A stretch of 64,000 bases of DNA from a candidate division FCPU426 bacterium (GTDB lineage: Bacteria; Oederibacteriota; Muellerivitia; Muellerivitales; Muellerivitaceae): NCBI GenBank assembly GCA_003136635.1, contig PLFD01000035.1, positions 17,359 through 81,358 on the forward strand, written 5' to 3'. The notes under the pieces were generated by a model, which had not been told where the DNA came from, ran no database searches, and saw nothing but the letters and a program-made list of their open reading frames with translations. Positions 1-8,499 of the stretch are shown piece by piece (position 1 is the first letter of the stretch; the number at the start of each line of letters is the position of its first letter). The position numbers and the translations under genes are program-made.

Positions 1-474
1 TGCCGAAAAACCCTGAAACCATTCTCTTCCCCATCCCGCCGTAAAACCCACATCACTATCATTGTAATTACCCTGGGAATTCCCAAAAACGTCTCTCAGA
101 TCCAGTGTTCCCCAGTTAACATAATCCAGCGAAAAAGCCAGTCCACCCAAGTCTCCTGCGGGAAATCCAGTGGATAAAATTTCCTGAAAGGTCCCGGCTA
201 AATAACTGTTGTGGTTCAATTCAATATCGGGTGCTTTTAAACCGGAAAGGCCGGCTGGATTAAAATATAAGGAAGAGGTGTCATCCGCGACTCCCACAAA
301 AGCGGAACCCAATCCTATATCGCGGGCTGAGCCTTCTAGATTTTCCAGTGGATCCGCTAGGCCTGCGGCGCCTGTCACCGTCTGGGCCCCCAGCGAAGAA
401 AAAGAGATCAATAGGGGGAAAAAAAATATCAGGCCAAGAGGTTTTAACCTTTTCGCAGCATAAAAACGATTCAT
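1..474 (-). CDS. PorV/PorQ-family outer membrane protein, N-terminal part (cut by window edge)
   Basis: The reading frame is open from an ATG at 474 to the window edge, giving 158 residues with no stop. After a hydrophobic signal segment (residues about 12-30, ending SSLGAQ) it reads ENLEGSARDIGLGSAF, then VADDTSSLYFNPAGLSGL. This is the typical start of the PorV/PorQ (UPF0164-like) barrel family, which is FadL-like; in Bacteroidota PorV shuttles type IX cargo at the outer membrane. It lies 102 bp downstream of the anti-sigma gene on the same strand, with a hairpin between. Family assignment is firm; a role in protein sorting is inference, supported by FlgD-Ig-type C-terminal domains on secreted proteins in this window. 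Confidence 0.8.
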   Translation of the reverse strand, partial: MNRFYAAKRLKPLGLIFFFPLLISFSSLGAQTVTGAAGLADPLENLEGSARDIGLGSAFVGVADDTSSLYFNPAGLSGLKAPDIELNHNSYLAGTFQEILSTGFPAGDLGGLAFSLDYVNWGTLDLRDVFGNSQGNYNDSDVGFTAGWGREWFQGFSA

Positions 475-539
475 GGGTTTTATTCTAGCAGTGAAACGTT
501 TTACGAGAACTTGGAAAGAAAAAACTTCGAGTTCTTTAA

Positions 540-571
540 GTCACGGTTTTTGAAAGAACAAAAACCATGAC
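540..571 (-). terminator. Hairpin between anti-sigma and PorV genes
   Basis: A 13-bp inverted repeat (GTCACGGTTTTTG with CAAAAACCATGAC, allowing one G-U pair) around a 6-nt loop follows the anti-sigma stop codon. There is no clean U-tract, so it may attenuate or stabilise rather than terminate. Confidence 0.4.
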
Positions 572-576
572 AATCA

Positions 577-1227
577 CTATTCAATACTCACATTTTTTGA
601 CATCTCAGTTTCGCCCGACTGAATATGGATCATGTAATTTCCCGCGGGAGCTTGGACGCCGTTTGTAAGAAGCCCGTCCCAATGAACGGACCATTTTCCG
701 GATGGCAATACACCCTGATAAAGATCGCGCACTTTTTGATCTTTCGGGCCAAGGACACAAATTTGAACCGGCGCCGGCTTATCCAATTCCACCATAACGC
801 TCAGCCGGTTTCCCTCAACAGAGTCGTCTCCCAACCTTTGCGGAACCTCAATCGGCGGCGGCGGTAAAACCTCCGGCTTTTTCGAAACCTCGGCAACTAT
901 GGGTTGTTGAGGTAAAATTGCCGTCATGGCCGGAACCTTTAACTCCGGATGGGACTTCGTCCGCCAGGTCAGGGAAACCAATCCCACGCCCACCAGAGCG
1001 GATAATCCCAAAACCGGCCCAAGCCAAGACATTGGAGAAATAGAAACAGGCGAATGAAAGTTTTTAGGGATTTTAGGTTCGGGTAATCCCAGAGACAGAT
1101 ACTCCTGATGAAGTATTTCTCCAAAACGAGATGACGCTTCTGGAGATTTTTCCAAAAGCTCTTCCAGGCTCTGGGCTTCGGCCTCGGTCAGATTTCGTTT
1201 AAAAAATTCATCCACCAGATTGATCAT
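577..1227 (-). CDS. Putative anti-sigma factor with periplasmic FlgD-Ig-like domain
   Basis: About 216 residues. The chosen start (ATG at 1227) overlaps the sigma-factor stop as ATGA and has GAGGG six bases upstream; an ATG at 1233 has no room for a ribosome site. The cytoplasmic N-terminus (about 60 residues) is acidic and helical without an obvious zinc-finger HxxxCxxC. One membrane helix follows (WLGPVLGLSALVGVGLVSLTW, spelled here in part), then a Pro-rich stretch and a C-terminal domain. That domain has the pattern W..HWDG......APAGNYMIHI, typical of FlgD-Ig-like domains. Position and topology support an anti-sigma role for the ECF factor encoded just upstream; the direct evidence is only context and architecture. 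Confidence 0.6.
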   Translation of the reverse strand: MINLVDEFFKRNLTEAEAQSLEELLEKSPEASSRFGEILHQEYLSLGLPEPKIPKNFHSPVSISPMSWLGPVLGLSALVGVGLVSLTWRTKSHPELKVPAMTAILPQQPIVAEVSKKPEVLPPPPIEVPQRLGDDSVEGNRLSVMVELDKPAPVQICVLGPKDQKVRDLYQGVLPSGKWSVHWDGLLTNGVQAPAGNYMIHIQSGETEMSKNVSIE

Positions 1228-1808
1228 TTCCATCCCTCACTGATCATTCGTTTCACTATTTCTCTCAAATCCGCCGTGCAGCGTGCCAACCGGGACATCA
1301 CAGTCCCCATAGGAACTTTCAAGGTCCTGGCGATCTCGACGTAACTGGCTCCCGACCGACTCCTTAATTCAAGAATTTGGCGGCAGGGGCTGCCCATTTT
1401 TTCCAACGCGCTGCGAACAATCTCCGTTTTCACTTTTAACTCTTCGGATCGCGAATGCTCTTCCGCCGATTCCATAGCTTTCGACCGCAATAACCCTTCC
1501 AGCGATTCCTGTTCCTGCGCTACCAATCGGCCCTTCTGTCGAAAATGCCGGTAGCACTGGTGGATACAAATCTGTGTCAGCCAGGTATTCAAACTCGAAC
1601 GAAACTCGAACTGAGAAAGTTTTTGGAATGCTGTCAAAAAAACTTCCTGGAGAATATCCTCAATGGCTGGATCGTTCGCACCCATCATGTAGACGCAAAA
1701 ACTGTAAAGTTTTTGTTTATGGGCTTGATAGAGATCAAATTTGGCCCGCTCGTCGCCCTTGAGGACTTTTTCGACCAGTTTCCGCTCGTCCAAAGAATCC
1801 CCTATCAT
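1224..1808 (-). CDS. ECF-family RNA polymerase sigma factor
   Basis: 194 residues with the two-domain sigma-70 ECF layout. Region 2 (about residues 10-85) contains DILQEVFLTAFQKLSQF and FRSSLNTWLTQICIHQCYRHFR. Region 4 (about 125-185) is a helix-turn-helix with the SYVEIARTLKVPMGTVMSRLARC pattern. It would direct RNA polymerase to a small envelope-related regulon, with the overlapping downstream gene as its likely anti-sigma factor. The ATG at 1808 lacks a strong ribosome site; a TTG at 1793 preceded by AGGGG is an alternative start. Confidence 0.92.
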   Translation of the reverse strand: MIGDSLDERKLVEKVLKGDERAKFDLYQAHKQKLYSFCVYMMGANDPAIEDILQEVFLTAFQKLSQFEFRSSLNTWLTQICIHQCYRHFRQKGRLVAQEQESLEGLLRSKAMESAEEHSRSEELKVKTEIVRSALEKMGSPCRQILELRSRSGASYVEIARTLKVPMGTVMSRLARCTADLREIVKRMISEGWK

Positions 1809-1979
1809 TTACTTAGTGCCGTCCCGAGGAAATATATTCCCGAAACGGTCAAAACAGTCTTAAAAAATGAATAGAACTTTCGCGGAATGAATCCAAGAAT
1901 GAATAAAAAGGGTTAAAAGGCTTGTAAAAGACTCAATTTGATAGAAATCGGTTTGAGATCAAAACTTCAAGAAATAGAA

Positions 1980-3467
1980 CTACTTTAACAAAACTCTGCC
2001 AACCGCTTCTTTCCAGCCCTCCCATAAATGCTTTCGGGTTTTGTCTTTCATCCGGGGACTAAACACTTTATCGACACGGCGGATCTTTTGAATTTCAGGA
2101 CCATTTTTCCAAAAGCCGATCTGCAGCCCGGCCAAAAAAGCGGCGCCGATAGCGGTCGTTTCGACCATCTTGGGCCGGTTAATTCTGGCCTTGAGAATGT
2201 CAGCCTGAAACTGCATAAGCAGGTTATTTTTGCAGGCTCCTCCATCCACCCGAAGCTCCTTGAGTTTTAAACGGGAATCTTTGAGCATGGCATCCACTAG
2301 GTCTTTTGTTTGATAGGCCATCGATTCCAATGTGGCGCGAACCACATGCTCTTTAGTTGTGCCGCGGGTTAGTCCCACCAAAGCTCCGCGCGCGTGGCCG
2401 TCCCAATAAGGGGCTCCCAAACCCACAAAAGCCGGAACCAAATAAACGCCGCCCGTATCCGTCACTTTCAATGCCACCGTTTCAGATTCGGGCGAAGATT
2501 TAATTAATCCCAAACCGTCCCGGATCCATTGAATGGCCGCACCGCCGATAAAAACCGAACCTTCCAGAGCGTAAACCGGTTGGCCTTTGCCGTCGCAAGC
2601 CAAGGTCGTCAAAAGCTTATTCTTGGAAGTAACATATTTCTTACCCACATTCAAAAGAAGAAAACACCCGGTCCCATAAGTATTTTTCAAAGTACCCGGT
2701 TCGTGGCAGCCTTGACCAAAGAGAGCCGCCTGTTGATCACCTGCCATACCGGTGATGGGAATACCAGCACCCAAATAACTTTTTGAGGAAGTGGTTCCAA
2801 ATAAACTGGCTGAAGCCTTCGCCTGAGGTAGAAGTGATTCAGACACATGAAGCGTTTTTAAAAGCTGTGGATCCCACCGCTTCGTCTTGATATTAAAAAG
2901 AAGTGTGCGGGAAGCGTTGGAATAGTCCGTGGCGTGAGATTTTCCCTCGGTGAGATTCCATAAAAGCCAGGTATCAATCGTGCCAAAAGCCAATTCACCT
3001 TTAGCCGCCCTTTTAGCGGCACCTGGAACGTTTTGAAGAAGCCACTCTACCTTGGTACCGGAAAAATAAGCGTCGATCACCAACCCCGTTTTATTTAAGA
3101 ATAATTTTTCCTTGCCCTGTTTTTTTAATTCGTCACAGCGGTGGGCAGTACGGCGGCATTGCCACACAATGGCTTTATGAATGGGTTTGCCTGTTTTGCG
3201 ATCCCAGATAACCGCGGTTTCCCGTTGATTGGTAATACCAATGGCCGCGATTTGAAAGGTTTTTACCCCGGCGGACTTGAGAGCCTTTTTACCTGTTTCT
3301 TCGACGGTGCGCTGGATTTCTAAGGCGTCATGCTCTACCCAACCCGGTTTGGGAAAATACTGGGTGAACTCCCGATAAGCGCTTCCCACCACTTTACCCG
3401 AGTGGTCAAAAAGATAAGTCCGGGTGCCTGTCGTACCCTGATCGATCGCTAAAATCAGTTTTTCCAT
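1980..3467 (-). CDS. glpK: Glycerol kinase
   Basis: 495 residues when started at ATG 3467 (MEKLILAIDQGTTGTRTYLF), the usual length for GlpK; an upstream extension of the frame is not needed. It phosphorylates glycerol to sn-glycerol 3-phosphate using ATP in the cytoplasm. FGGY kinase signatures are visible: the N-terminal phosphate-binding loop DQGTTGT, ITGMAGDQQAALFGQGC mid-protein, and the C-terminal ATP-site GGACKNNLLMQFQADIL. The start lies 13 bp inside the preceding glycosyltransferase gene, so the two are translationally coupled. No glycerol facilitator or glpD is adjacent, so it may serve lipid precursor supply rather than a glycerol catabolic operon; that is inference. Confidence 0.95.
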   Translation of the reverse strand: MEKLILAIDQGTTGTRTYLFDHSGKVVGSAYREFTQYFPKPGWVEHDALEIQRTVEETGKKALKSAGVKTFQIAAIGITNQRETAVIWDRKTGKPIHKAIVWQCRRTAHRCDELKKQGKEKLFLNKTGLVIDAYFSGTKVEWLLQNVPGAAKRAAKGELAFGTIDTWLLWNLTEGKSHATDYSNASRTLLFNIKTKRWDPQLLKTLHVSESLLPQAKASASLFGTTSSKSYLGAGIPITGMAGDQQAALFGQGCHEPGTLKNTYGTGCFLLLNVGKKYVTSKNKLLTTLACDGKGQPVYALEGSVFIGGAAIQWIRDGLGLIKSSPESETVALKVTDTGGVYLVPAFVGLGAPYWDGHARGALVGLTRGTTKEHVVRATLESMAYQTKDLVDAMLKDSRLKLKELRVDGGACKNNLLMQFQADILKARINRPKMVETTAIGAAFLAGLQIGFWKNGPEIQKIRRVDKVFSPRMKDKTRKHLWEGWKEAVGRVLLK

Positions 3468-4930
3468 AAGCCGCCCCAAGTCGGAACATCGCTCACATCC
3501 AATTTTTGATTCGAGATTAAAATTAAATCGTCTCCATACTTCACGGGATACCAGATCGTAACCATCTTTTGAATTTCGGCCAAATCCCCCCGGTGCGCGA
3601 CACAAAGAACGGTTTGCTTCGTTAAAAACTCCTTTTGAATATCCCCGACATCTTGATAAAGAGGTTCGGCCGCGTGATCAGAGAAAAACAATAAGGCGTT
3701 ATTGAGCCCAAAAAACTCTTCCCGCAAGGCGATTAGTTTGTCGCCGTTATCCGCGAAATATTTTATGTAAGGGGCAATAATTCTAGTGTCTTTTTCGCGG
3801 TCTTTATCCAGAGCGATTGGCAAAGCGTTAAGTAAAATAATTGCGACCAACCCTATGGATACAATTCCCTTGATCAGTTTTTCCCGGTTTTCGGGTAAAT
3901 CAACCCAGTGATAAAGACCATAAGCCGACACCAAGGCCAAAGCGGGCAAAGACTGCATGAGATACCAAATGTACCGGGTTTTCATACAGCTCATAACAAT
4001 CAAAACGGTTAATGACCACAACAAGAGCAGAAGGGTGGTTTCCCTATCTTTTAAATCTCCCCGAATAATTCGAAACAGTCCATAAATGGCAACGGGTATC
4101 CACGGCCAATAGAAAATAAAAAGATCTTTTATAAATCCCAGATGGGCGTACCAGGCTTCGGGCCTATCATCAGAAACTTTACCTAAAATAATGAATTTCA
4201 AATGAGTATTAATAAAATCCTGGCCGCCCACCACATATTGGCTGGCCACCCATACCGCGCCAACACCCACTGCGGTCAGCACACCGCCCCAGAAATGTAC
4301 GTTGATAAAAATCTTCCACCGGCCGGCCAGAATAAGAAATAAAAAAGTAATCAGTAGCGGAAAAACACCCAAGGCGCTCTTCGTTAAAATAGCCAGCCCG
4401 ATGGACAATCCCCACAACCAGAAATACTTAGGATTTTTGCGCAGAGCCAGCACTAAAGCGGTCAAGGCCAGAGTGACGAAAAAGGCCAGAGTCACATCCA
4501 GCATGGAATGCCTGGCGTATTTAAAGAAGGGATAGGTGGTAGATAAAATAAAGGCGGCCAAAAAACCCTGAGTGCTGTCAAAAAGAATTTTGCCCAGGTA
4601 ATAAATAAGAAAGACTGTCAGAAAACCCATGAGCGCCGATGGAAATTTTGCCGCGTAGACGCTAAATCCAAAAACCTTATAAGAAAGAGCCACCAACCAC
4701 ATAAACAAGGGAGCGTTATGGTAAGCCGCCGCCCCGTTAAAATGCAGAATGACCCAGTTGCCTGTCTTTAATATTTCTTTGGCTTCTTCCGCGTAAAAAC
4801 AGTCGTCATAGTTGGCTAAACCGTTTAACCCGAGCTTGCTGAAAAAAACCGTCATGGAAAAAAGGATTAAAAACAATAATCTGAAATTTTCTTTTAAAAC
4901 CAATTCATTGAAACTTATTTTCTTTTTCAA
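3455..4930 (-). CDS. Membrane glycosyltransferase, GT39/ArnT-like (PMT superfamily)
   Basis: 491 residues, about a dozen predicted membrane helices. The first periplasmic loop has NYDDCFYAEEAKEILKTGNW, the acidic motif of GT39/GT83 dolichyl/polyprenyl-phosphate-sugar transferases (ArnT, PMT). These move a sugar from a lipid-linked donor to a lipid or protein acceptor at the periplasmic face. The start is TTG at 4930 with AAGGA upstream; no ATG exists until residue 27. It follows the GT2 gene by 9 bp. The pair fits a donor-synthesis plus transfer module: the GT2 enzyme would make the polyprenyl-phosphate sugar that this one uses. Acceptor unknown. Confidence 0.85.
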   Translation of the reverse strand: MKKKISFNELVLKENFRLLFLILFSMTVFFSKLGLNGLANYDDCFYAEEAKEILKTGNWVILHFNGAAAYHNAPLFMWLVALSYKVFGFSVYAAKFPSALMGFLTVFLIYYLGKILFDSTQGFLAAFILSTTYPFFKYARHSMLDVTLAFFVTLALTALVLALRKNPKYFWLWGLSIGLAILTKSALGVFPLLITFLFLILAGRWKIFINVHFWGGVLTAVGVGAVWVASQYVVGGQDFINTHLKFIILGKVSDDRPEAWYAHLGFIKDLFIFYWPWIPVAIYGLFRIIRGDLKDRETTLLLLLWSLTVLIVMSCMKTRYIWYLMQSLPALALVSAYGLYHWVDLPENREKLIKGIVSIGLVAIILLNALPIALDKDREKDTRIIAPYIKYFADNGDKLIALREEFFGLNNALLFFSDHAAEPLYQDVGDIQKEFLTKQTVLCVAHRGDLAEIQKMVTIWYPVKYGDDLILISNQKLDVSDVPTWGGLWKN

Positions 4931-4939
4931 AAAAATTCC

Positions 4940-5683
4940 TTAATCCAATTTGAAAATATTAAACCGGATAATTTTCATTTTGGTCAGGCGAAACTGTAGG
5001 GCCGTCCAAAGACAACCCAGTCCATAGATTGAACTTCGGGCAAAATTAATGGAAGAAGCTTCAGCGAAATATTTGGCCGGGCAGGTTATTTCGGCAATTT
5101 TGAAACCAAAAAACTGAATCTGCGAAAGCATTTGATTATCAAACACAAAATCGTCGGAGTTTTTTTCCATCGGTACTGTTTCTAAAACCTTTCGGGTAAA
5201 GGCACGGTAACCTGTGTGATATTCGGATATTTTGGCTCCGATCAGAATGTTTTGTGTCAGAGTCAAAAAACGATTGCTGATGTATTTGTAGAAAGGCATG
5301 CCTCCCGCCAAAGCCTGACCGCCCAAAATCCGGGATCCCAGAACCACGTCATAAAGCCCGGATTCCAGTAAATAAGCCATCGGCGCGATCAGTTTGGGAG
5401 TGTATTGATAATCCGGATGAAGCATGATGACGATATCCGCGCCGGATTTTAAGGCCGCCTTGTAGCAGGTTTTCTGGTTTCCGCCGTAGCCGCGGTTTTG
5501 GGGTTGCACAATCGTCTTAATTCCGAGCTTTTTCGCCACTTTTATCGTCGCGTCTTTGCTGGCGTCATCTACCAAAATCACTTCATCCACAATATCTTTG
5601 GGAATTTCCGCGTAGGTATCTTTGAGAGTTTTTTCGGCGTTGTAAGCCGGCATCACCACGACAATTTTCTTTTTCCGGATCAC
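4940..5683 (-). CDS. GT2 family glycosyltransferase, polyprenyl-phosphate sugar synthase-like (DPM1-type)
   Basis: 247 residues, starting at GTG 5683 with AAGG upstream. The GT-A fold is evident: VVVMPAYNAEKTL at the N-terminus, VDDASKDAT for nucleotide-sugar binding, and IVIMLHPDYQYTP as the DxD-like site. There are no long C-terminal membrane helices, so it resembles soluble dolichyl-phosphate mannose synthase enzymes. It probably transfers a sugar from a nucleotide donor to polyprenyl phosphate at the inner face of the membrane, feeding the downstream GT39 enzyme in the same operon. The sugar identity cannot be read from sequence. Confidence 0.85.
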   Translation of the reverse strand: MIRKKKIVVVMPAYNAEKTLKDTYAEIPKDIVDEVILVDDASKDATIKVAKKLGIKTIVQPQNRGYGGNQKTCYKAALKSGADIVIMLHPDYQYTPKLIAPMAYLLESGLYDVVLGSRILGGQALAGGMPFYKYISNRFLTLTQNILIGAKISEYHTGYRAFTRKVLETVPMEKNSDDFVFDNQMLSQIQFFGFKIAEITCPAKYFAEASSINFARSSIYGLGCLWTALQFRLTKMKIIRFNIFKLD

Positions 5684-5698
5684 AGCGGGCCTTTCAAA

Positions 5699-5950
5699 TT
5701 AATTGCTTTTGATCATCCGAATGACGATCAACAATACCACCGCTCCGCCCACGGATACCGCTAAATCACCCCAAATACCACCCGCCATTTGAATATGAAG
5801 AACGCTTAAAAAAGTGCCTCCTAAGACAGCTCCCAAAACGCCAATAATCAGATCTGGAAGCAGTCCCAAACCTCTCCCCTGAACAACAATACCAGCCAAC
5901 CAGCCCACCAGAATGCCGCATAAGATTTGAAGAATGAAATGCAAATGCAT
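5699..5950 (-). CDS. GlsB/YeaQ/YmgE-family small membrane protein
   Basis: 83 residues with three hydrophobic helices. It has the family pattern CGILVGWLAGIVVQGRG then DLIIGVLGAVLGGTFL and a final hydrophobic helix ending IRMIKSN. These 'transglycosylase-associated' proteins are small inner-membrane proteins linked to stress responses, of unknown biochemical function. The start ATG at 5950 has GGGGGAA upstream. It lies 15 bp ahead of the GT2 gene and is probably cotranscribed with it. Confidence 0.85.
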   Translation of the reverse strand: MHLHFILQILCGILVGWLAGIVVQGRGLGLLPDLIIGVLGAVLGGTFLSVLHIQMAGGIWGDLAVSVGGAVVLLIVIRMIKSN

Positions 5951-5996
5951 AAAATTTCCCCCGAAGTTAAGTTACTGGTTGAGAAATGAAACTATA

Positions 5997-6782
5997 TTAT
6001 CGAGTGGTTTTTAAAACCTGACTATGTACCAAACCATTACTGGAAATACAGGTACCGCCATAAATGGTTTTCTTGCCTTTAATGTCGGTAAAAATTCCGC
6101 CGGCTTCTTCGACACAAATTTTGGCAGATGCCACGTCATAAGGCTGCACCACCGGATCCAAATTAGCTTCCACCATTCCCTGACAAACCAGGGCGTGGCC
6201 AAAACTGTCCCCGAAAGAACGGTCATCGTAAGCGGATTTAACTAAATTAATAAATTTCTTTCCGTAAGGGGCAGAAGCAATTCGACGAATACCCCCGTAA
6301 GTAATGGTGCCATCTTGAATTTTTTTGATTTTCGAAACATAAACCCGTTTGCCGTTGGCGTAGCAGCCCAAACCCTTCCCCGCCCAAATAGTTAAATTAA
6401 TAGCAGGATGATGCATAACTCCCGCCACCACTTCCCCTCTATATTCCAAACCCAGCAAAGTTCCCCAAAAAGGTAAACCCCGAATAAATTGACGGGTTCC
6501 GTCGACTGGATCGATCCACCATTTATAATCGGGGGAATAATTTTTATCCCAGCCAAATTCCTCGCCGCAGAGTTGATGATGCGGAAAAGCTTTGGACAAA
6601 ACGCCGCGAATAACCACTTCACCTTCCCGGTCTGCCCGGGTCACGGGAGTTCGGTCAATCTTCTTAATGACCTTAACGTCTTTTCGAAAATATTTGAGGG
6701 ATTTTTGACCGCCTTGGTGGGCGGCTAACCAGGCGACTGACAGAAAATGCTTTAGTTCGGACTTCGATGGATGAGTTTTCAT
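5997..6782 (-). CDS. Inositol monophosphatase-family phosphatase, HisN-like
   Basis: 261 residues. Metal-binding motifs of the IMPase family are present: CGEEFGW (first metal ligand), WWIDPVDGTRQFIRG (the DPxDGT core), and PYDVASAKICVEEAGG near the C-terminus, where the usual WDxA is YDVA. The DGTRQF form and EEFG spacing favour the histidinol-phosphate phosphatase branch over true inositol phosphatases, but no histidine genes are nearby. It would hydrolyse a small phosphate monoester with magnesium in the cytoplasm. It is the first gene of the minus-strand run that continues to glpK. Confidence 0.85.
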   Translation of the reverse strand: MKTHPSKSELKHFLSVAWLAAHQGGQKSLKYFRKDVKVIKKIDRTPVTRADREGEVVIRGVLSKAFPHHQLCGEEFGWDKNYSPDYKWWIDPVDGTRQFIRGLPFWGTLLGLEYRGEVVAGVMHHPAINLTIWAGKGLGCYANGKRVYVSKIKKIQDGTITYGGIRRIASAPYGKKFINLVKSAYDDRSFGDSFGHALVCQGMVEANLDPVVQPYDVASAKICVEEAGGIFTDIKGKKTIYGGTCISSNGLVHSQVLKTTR

Positions 6783-6816
6783 TGGCGCATTTTACAGAGG
6801 AGCGCAGACAGGTAAA

Positions 6817-6846
6817 ACAAAAAAGGCGCCCGCAGGCGCCTTTTCG
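6817..6846 (-). terminator. Rho-independent terminator after the 6865-7275 gene
   Basis: A perfect GGCGCC/GGCGCC stem with a CGCA loop, flanked by A-runs on one side and T-runs on the other, so it can act in both directions. It lies just after the stop of the small periplasmic protein gene. Confidence 0.8.
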
Positions 6847-6864
6847 TTAGAACGTTAAGTAACA

Positions 6865-7275
6865 TTACATCATTTCAAAACCGGTTAGTTTAATTGGCTT
6901 TTTCCCGTTTTTATCGATCACAAAGGCTTTCTTGGGATGAATCAAGTTATCTCCGTAGGCCTCACCCTTAATTTCAACCGTTTGACCTGCCACATCAGCA
7001 AAAGCCTTCGCGGGAAAGATAAGAATATAAACTTTATCGTCCACTAACACTCCTGCCGGAATACCTGAGTTAAGACAATCTTTACCACAGGCTTTCATAC
7101 CATCGTGATCATCGCCTTTCTGTCCCTCCTCAAAATAACAGGAAGTATCCACCAAAATTCCATGAACCGTAATCGTTTTATTTTTTGAGTCTGAATCCTT
7201 GGCAGAGGCGTCATCCGCGAAACTTTGCCCAACCAACAGAGCCCACAAAGCCAAAATCATCAATATTTTTTTCAA
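6865..7275 (-). CDS. Small exported protein with conserved Cys/His cluster, unknown function
   Basis: 136 residues. TTG start at 7275 with AAGGAG seven bases upstream, then an N-terminal signal peptide ending QSFADD. The mature part reads VHGILVDTSCYFEEG, then HDGMKACGKDCLNSGIPAG, VLVDDKVYILIFPAKAF and EIKGEAYGDNLIHPKKAF. The CY...H...C...C arrangement followed by a small OB-like beta domain recurs in short periplasmic proteins of many bacteria and looks metal- or disulfide-dependent. I do not recognise a named function. It is monocistronic, with its own terminator. Confidence 0.6.
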   Translation of the reverse strand: MKKILMILALWALLVGQSFADDASAKDSDSKNKTITVHGILVDTSCYFEEGQKGDDHDGMKACGKDCLNSGIPAGVLVDDKVYILIFPAKAFADVAGQTVEIKGEAYGDNLIHPKKAFVIDKNGKKPIKLTGFEMM

Positions 7276-7328
7276 AATGTTTCTCCTTGGTTTAATGATT
7301 CCATTGTTACTCCACTATTTAAGGGTTT

Positions 7329-7799
7329 TCAAGCCAACCGATTAATTTCATTTTCAGCCGATGGAAATTCAATTAAAAGCTTTTCTTTTTCACCAAACGA
7401 AAAATCGGCGAAATCAAATCCCGGCGCCACTGTTGTTCCCATTAATGCAAACTGACCGCCGTCGTTTAAGTAACCCCCAAACCAGGTTCCCGCTTTCACC
7501 AGAAGCTGAAGTTGTTGTCCCTTCTTGATGTCATGGCCCAAAACAACCTTTTCAACTTCGCCATTTTTATGCAGCAGAACCCAGATTACGGAACTTCCCA
7601 AATAAAAATGAAACATTTCGTCGTTTTTTAACGCGTGAAATTTTGAAATCGAACCCGGAACCAGCATGTAATAAATCCCGGTTGAATAAACTCGATCCAA
7701 ACCCGGAATTTGTTTCTCACTTCGATAGGTTTCCCGGTAAAACCCGCCTTCGGGATGGGGTTGTAAATGAAGTAATTGAATAATCTCATCGGCTGTCAT
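7329..7799 (-). CDS. Cupin-fold protein, DUF985 (Cupin_5) family
   Basis: 156 residues from ATG 7799, which has GGGGAG upstream; the longer frame begins inside the preceding terminator and is not used. Family hallmarks are LHLQPHPEGGFYRETYRS at the N-terminus, STGIYYMLVPGSISKFHAL, MFHFYLGSSVIWVLL and GTTVAPGFDFADFSFG. DUF985 proteins are small cupins of unresolved function, some structurally resembling isomerases. The ribosome site lies directly after the U-tract of the terminator of the upstream FKBP gene, so some readthrough transcription is possible. Confidence 0.85.
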   Translation of the reverse strand: MTADEIIQLLHLQPHPEGGFYRETYRSEKQIPGLDRVYSTGIYYMLVPGSISKFHALKNDEMFHFYLGSSVIWVLLHKNGEVEKVVLGHDIKKGQQLQLLVKAGTWFGGYLNDGGQFALMGTTVAPGFDFADFSFGEKEKLLIEFPSAENEINRLA

Positions 7800-7812
7800 A
7801 AACACTCCCCAT

Positions 7813-7845
7813 AAAAAAGGGGAAACGGCCAAAGCCATTTCCCCC
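7813..7845 (-). terminator. Rho-independent terminator after FKBP gene
   Basis: Stem GGGGAAA(T)GGC with GCC(G)TTTCCCC, followed on the minus strand by TTTTTT. It lies 15 bp after the FKBP stop codon and abuts the ribosome site of the cupin gene. Confidence 0.85.
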
Positions 7846-7859
7846 TGACAAATCTTACT

Positions 7860-8357
7860 TTATTGAATACCCAAAAGCTCCACGTCAAAAACCAAAGTAG
7901 CGTTCGGCGGAATCACATTCCCAGCACCGCGTTCTCCATAACCCAAGTTAGACGGAATGGTTAATTTTCGTTTTTCCCCAACCTTCATACCAGAGACGCC
8001 TTCATCCCAACCTTTGATGACTTGACCGGCGCCTAACGCAAAGTTAAAGGGTTGTCCCCTATCCACAGAACTATCAAACTTAGTTCCATCGGTCAGCCAG
8101 CCGGTGTAATGAACCGAAACCGTCTGCCCCGCCGTGGCTACCGGACCGTTTCCTGGACGAAGAACCTCATATTTCAAGCCATCCGCCGTCGTCACAACGT
8201 TACTAGCGGCAGAAGTACCTGCCGCGGGACTGGCAACTGCCGCAGCTGGTGCGGGAGCCTCTGATTGAGTTTCTTGTTCTTTCTTCGCGCAGGCTGTCGC
8301 CACATAAGCCACGACAGCCAAAACCACTAAACCCAGAATAATAAAACGATGAGACAT
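7860..8357 (-). CDS. FKBP-type peptidyl-prolyl cis-trans isomerase, lipoprotein
   Basis: 165 residues from ATG 8357, which has GGAGG five bases upstream. The N-terminus is a lipoprotein signal ([18 protein letters not shown], lipobox TAC), then an Ala/Pro-rich spacer and one FKBP domain (about residues 65-165). Conserved active-site stretches are [56 protein letters not shown] and FDVELLGI. It would be a membrane-anchored proline isomerase folding exported proteins; with ACAKK lacking Asp at +2 it could be sorted to the outer membrane. Confidence 0.93.
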   Translation of the reverse strand: MSHRFIILGLVVLAVVAYVATACAKKEQETQSEAPAPAAAVASPAAGTSAASNVVTTADGLKYEVLRPGNGPVATAGQTVSVHYTGWLTDGTKFDSSVDRGQPFNFALGAGQVIKGWDEGVSGMKVGEKRKLTIPSNLGYGERGAGNVIPPNATLVFDVELLGIQ

Positions 8358-8436
8358 TGAAACCTCCGAATGAAAAGTGAGAAGCGGTGAAAGTATAACC
8401 GAAGAAAAGACCGGTTTCACCAGGCCGATATATGGC

Positions 8437-8487
8437 ACAAAAAAGAAAACCCCATCCCATAAGATCTTCTTTATGGGATGGGGTTTT
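8437..8487 (-). terminator. Strong terminator after the BON-domain gene
   Basis: A 15-bp perfect stem (AACCCCATCCCATAA with its complement) around AGAAGATC, followed by TTCTTTTTTG on the minus strand, immediately after the BON gene stop. Confidence 0.9.
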
Positions 8488-8499
8488 AAACCGCTTTCG

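Noticed and set aside
209..463. 84-codon plus-strand frame at the window start
   Set aside because: Antisense of the PorV-like gene, whose frame carries a signal peptide and family motif.
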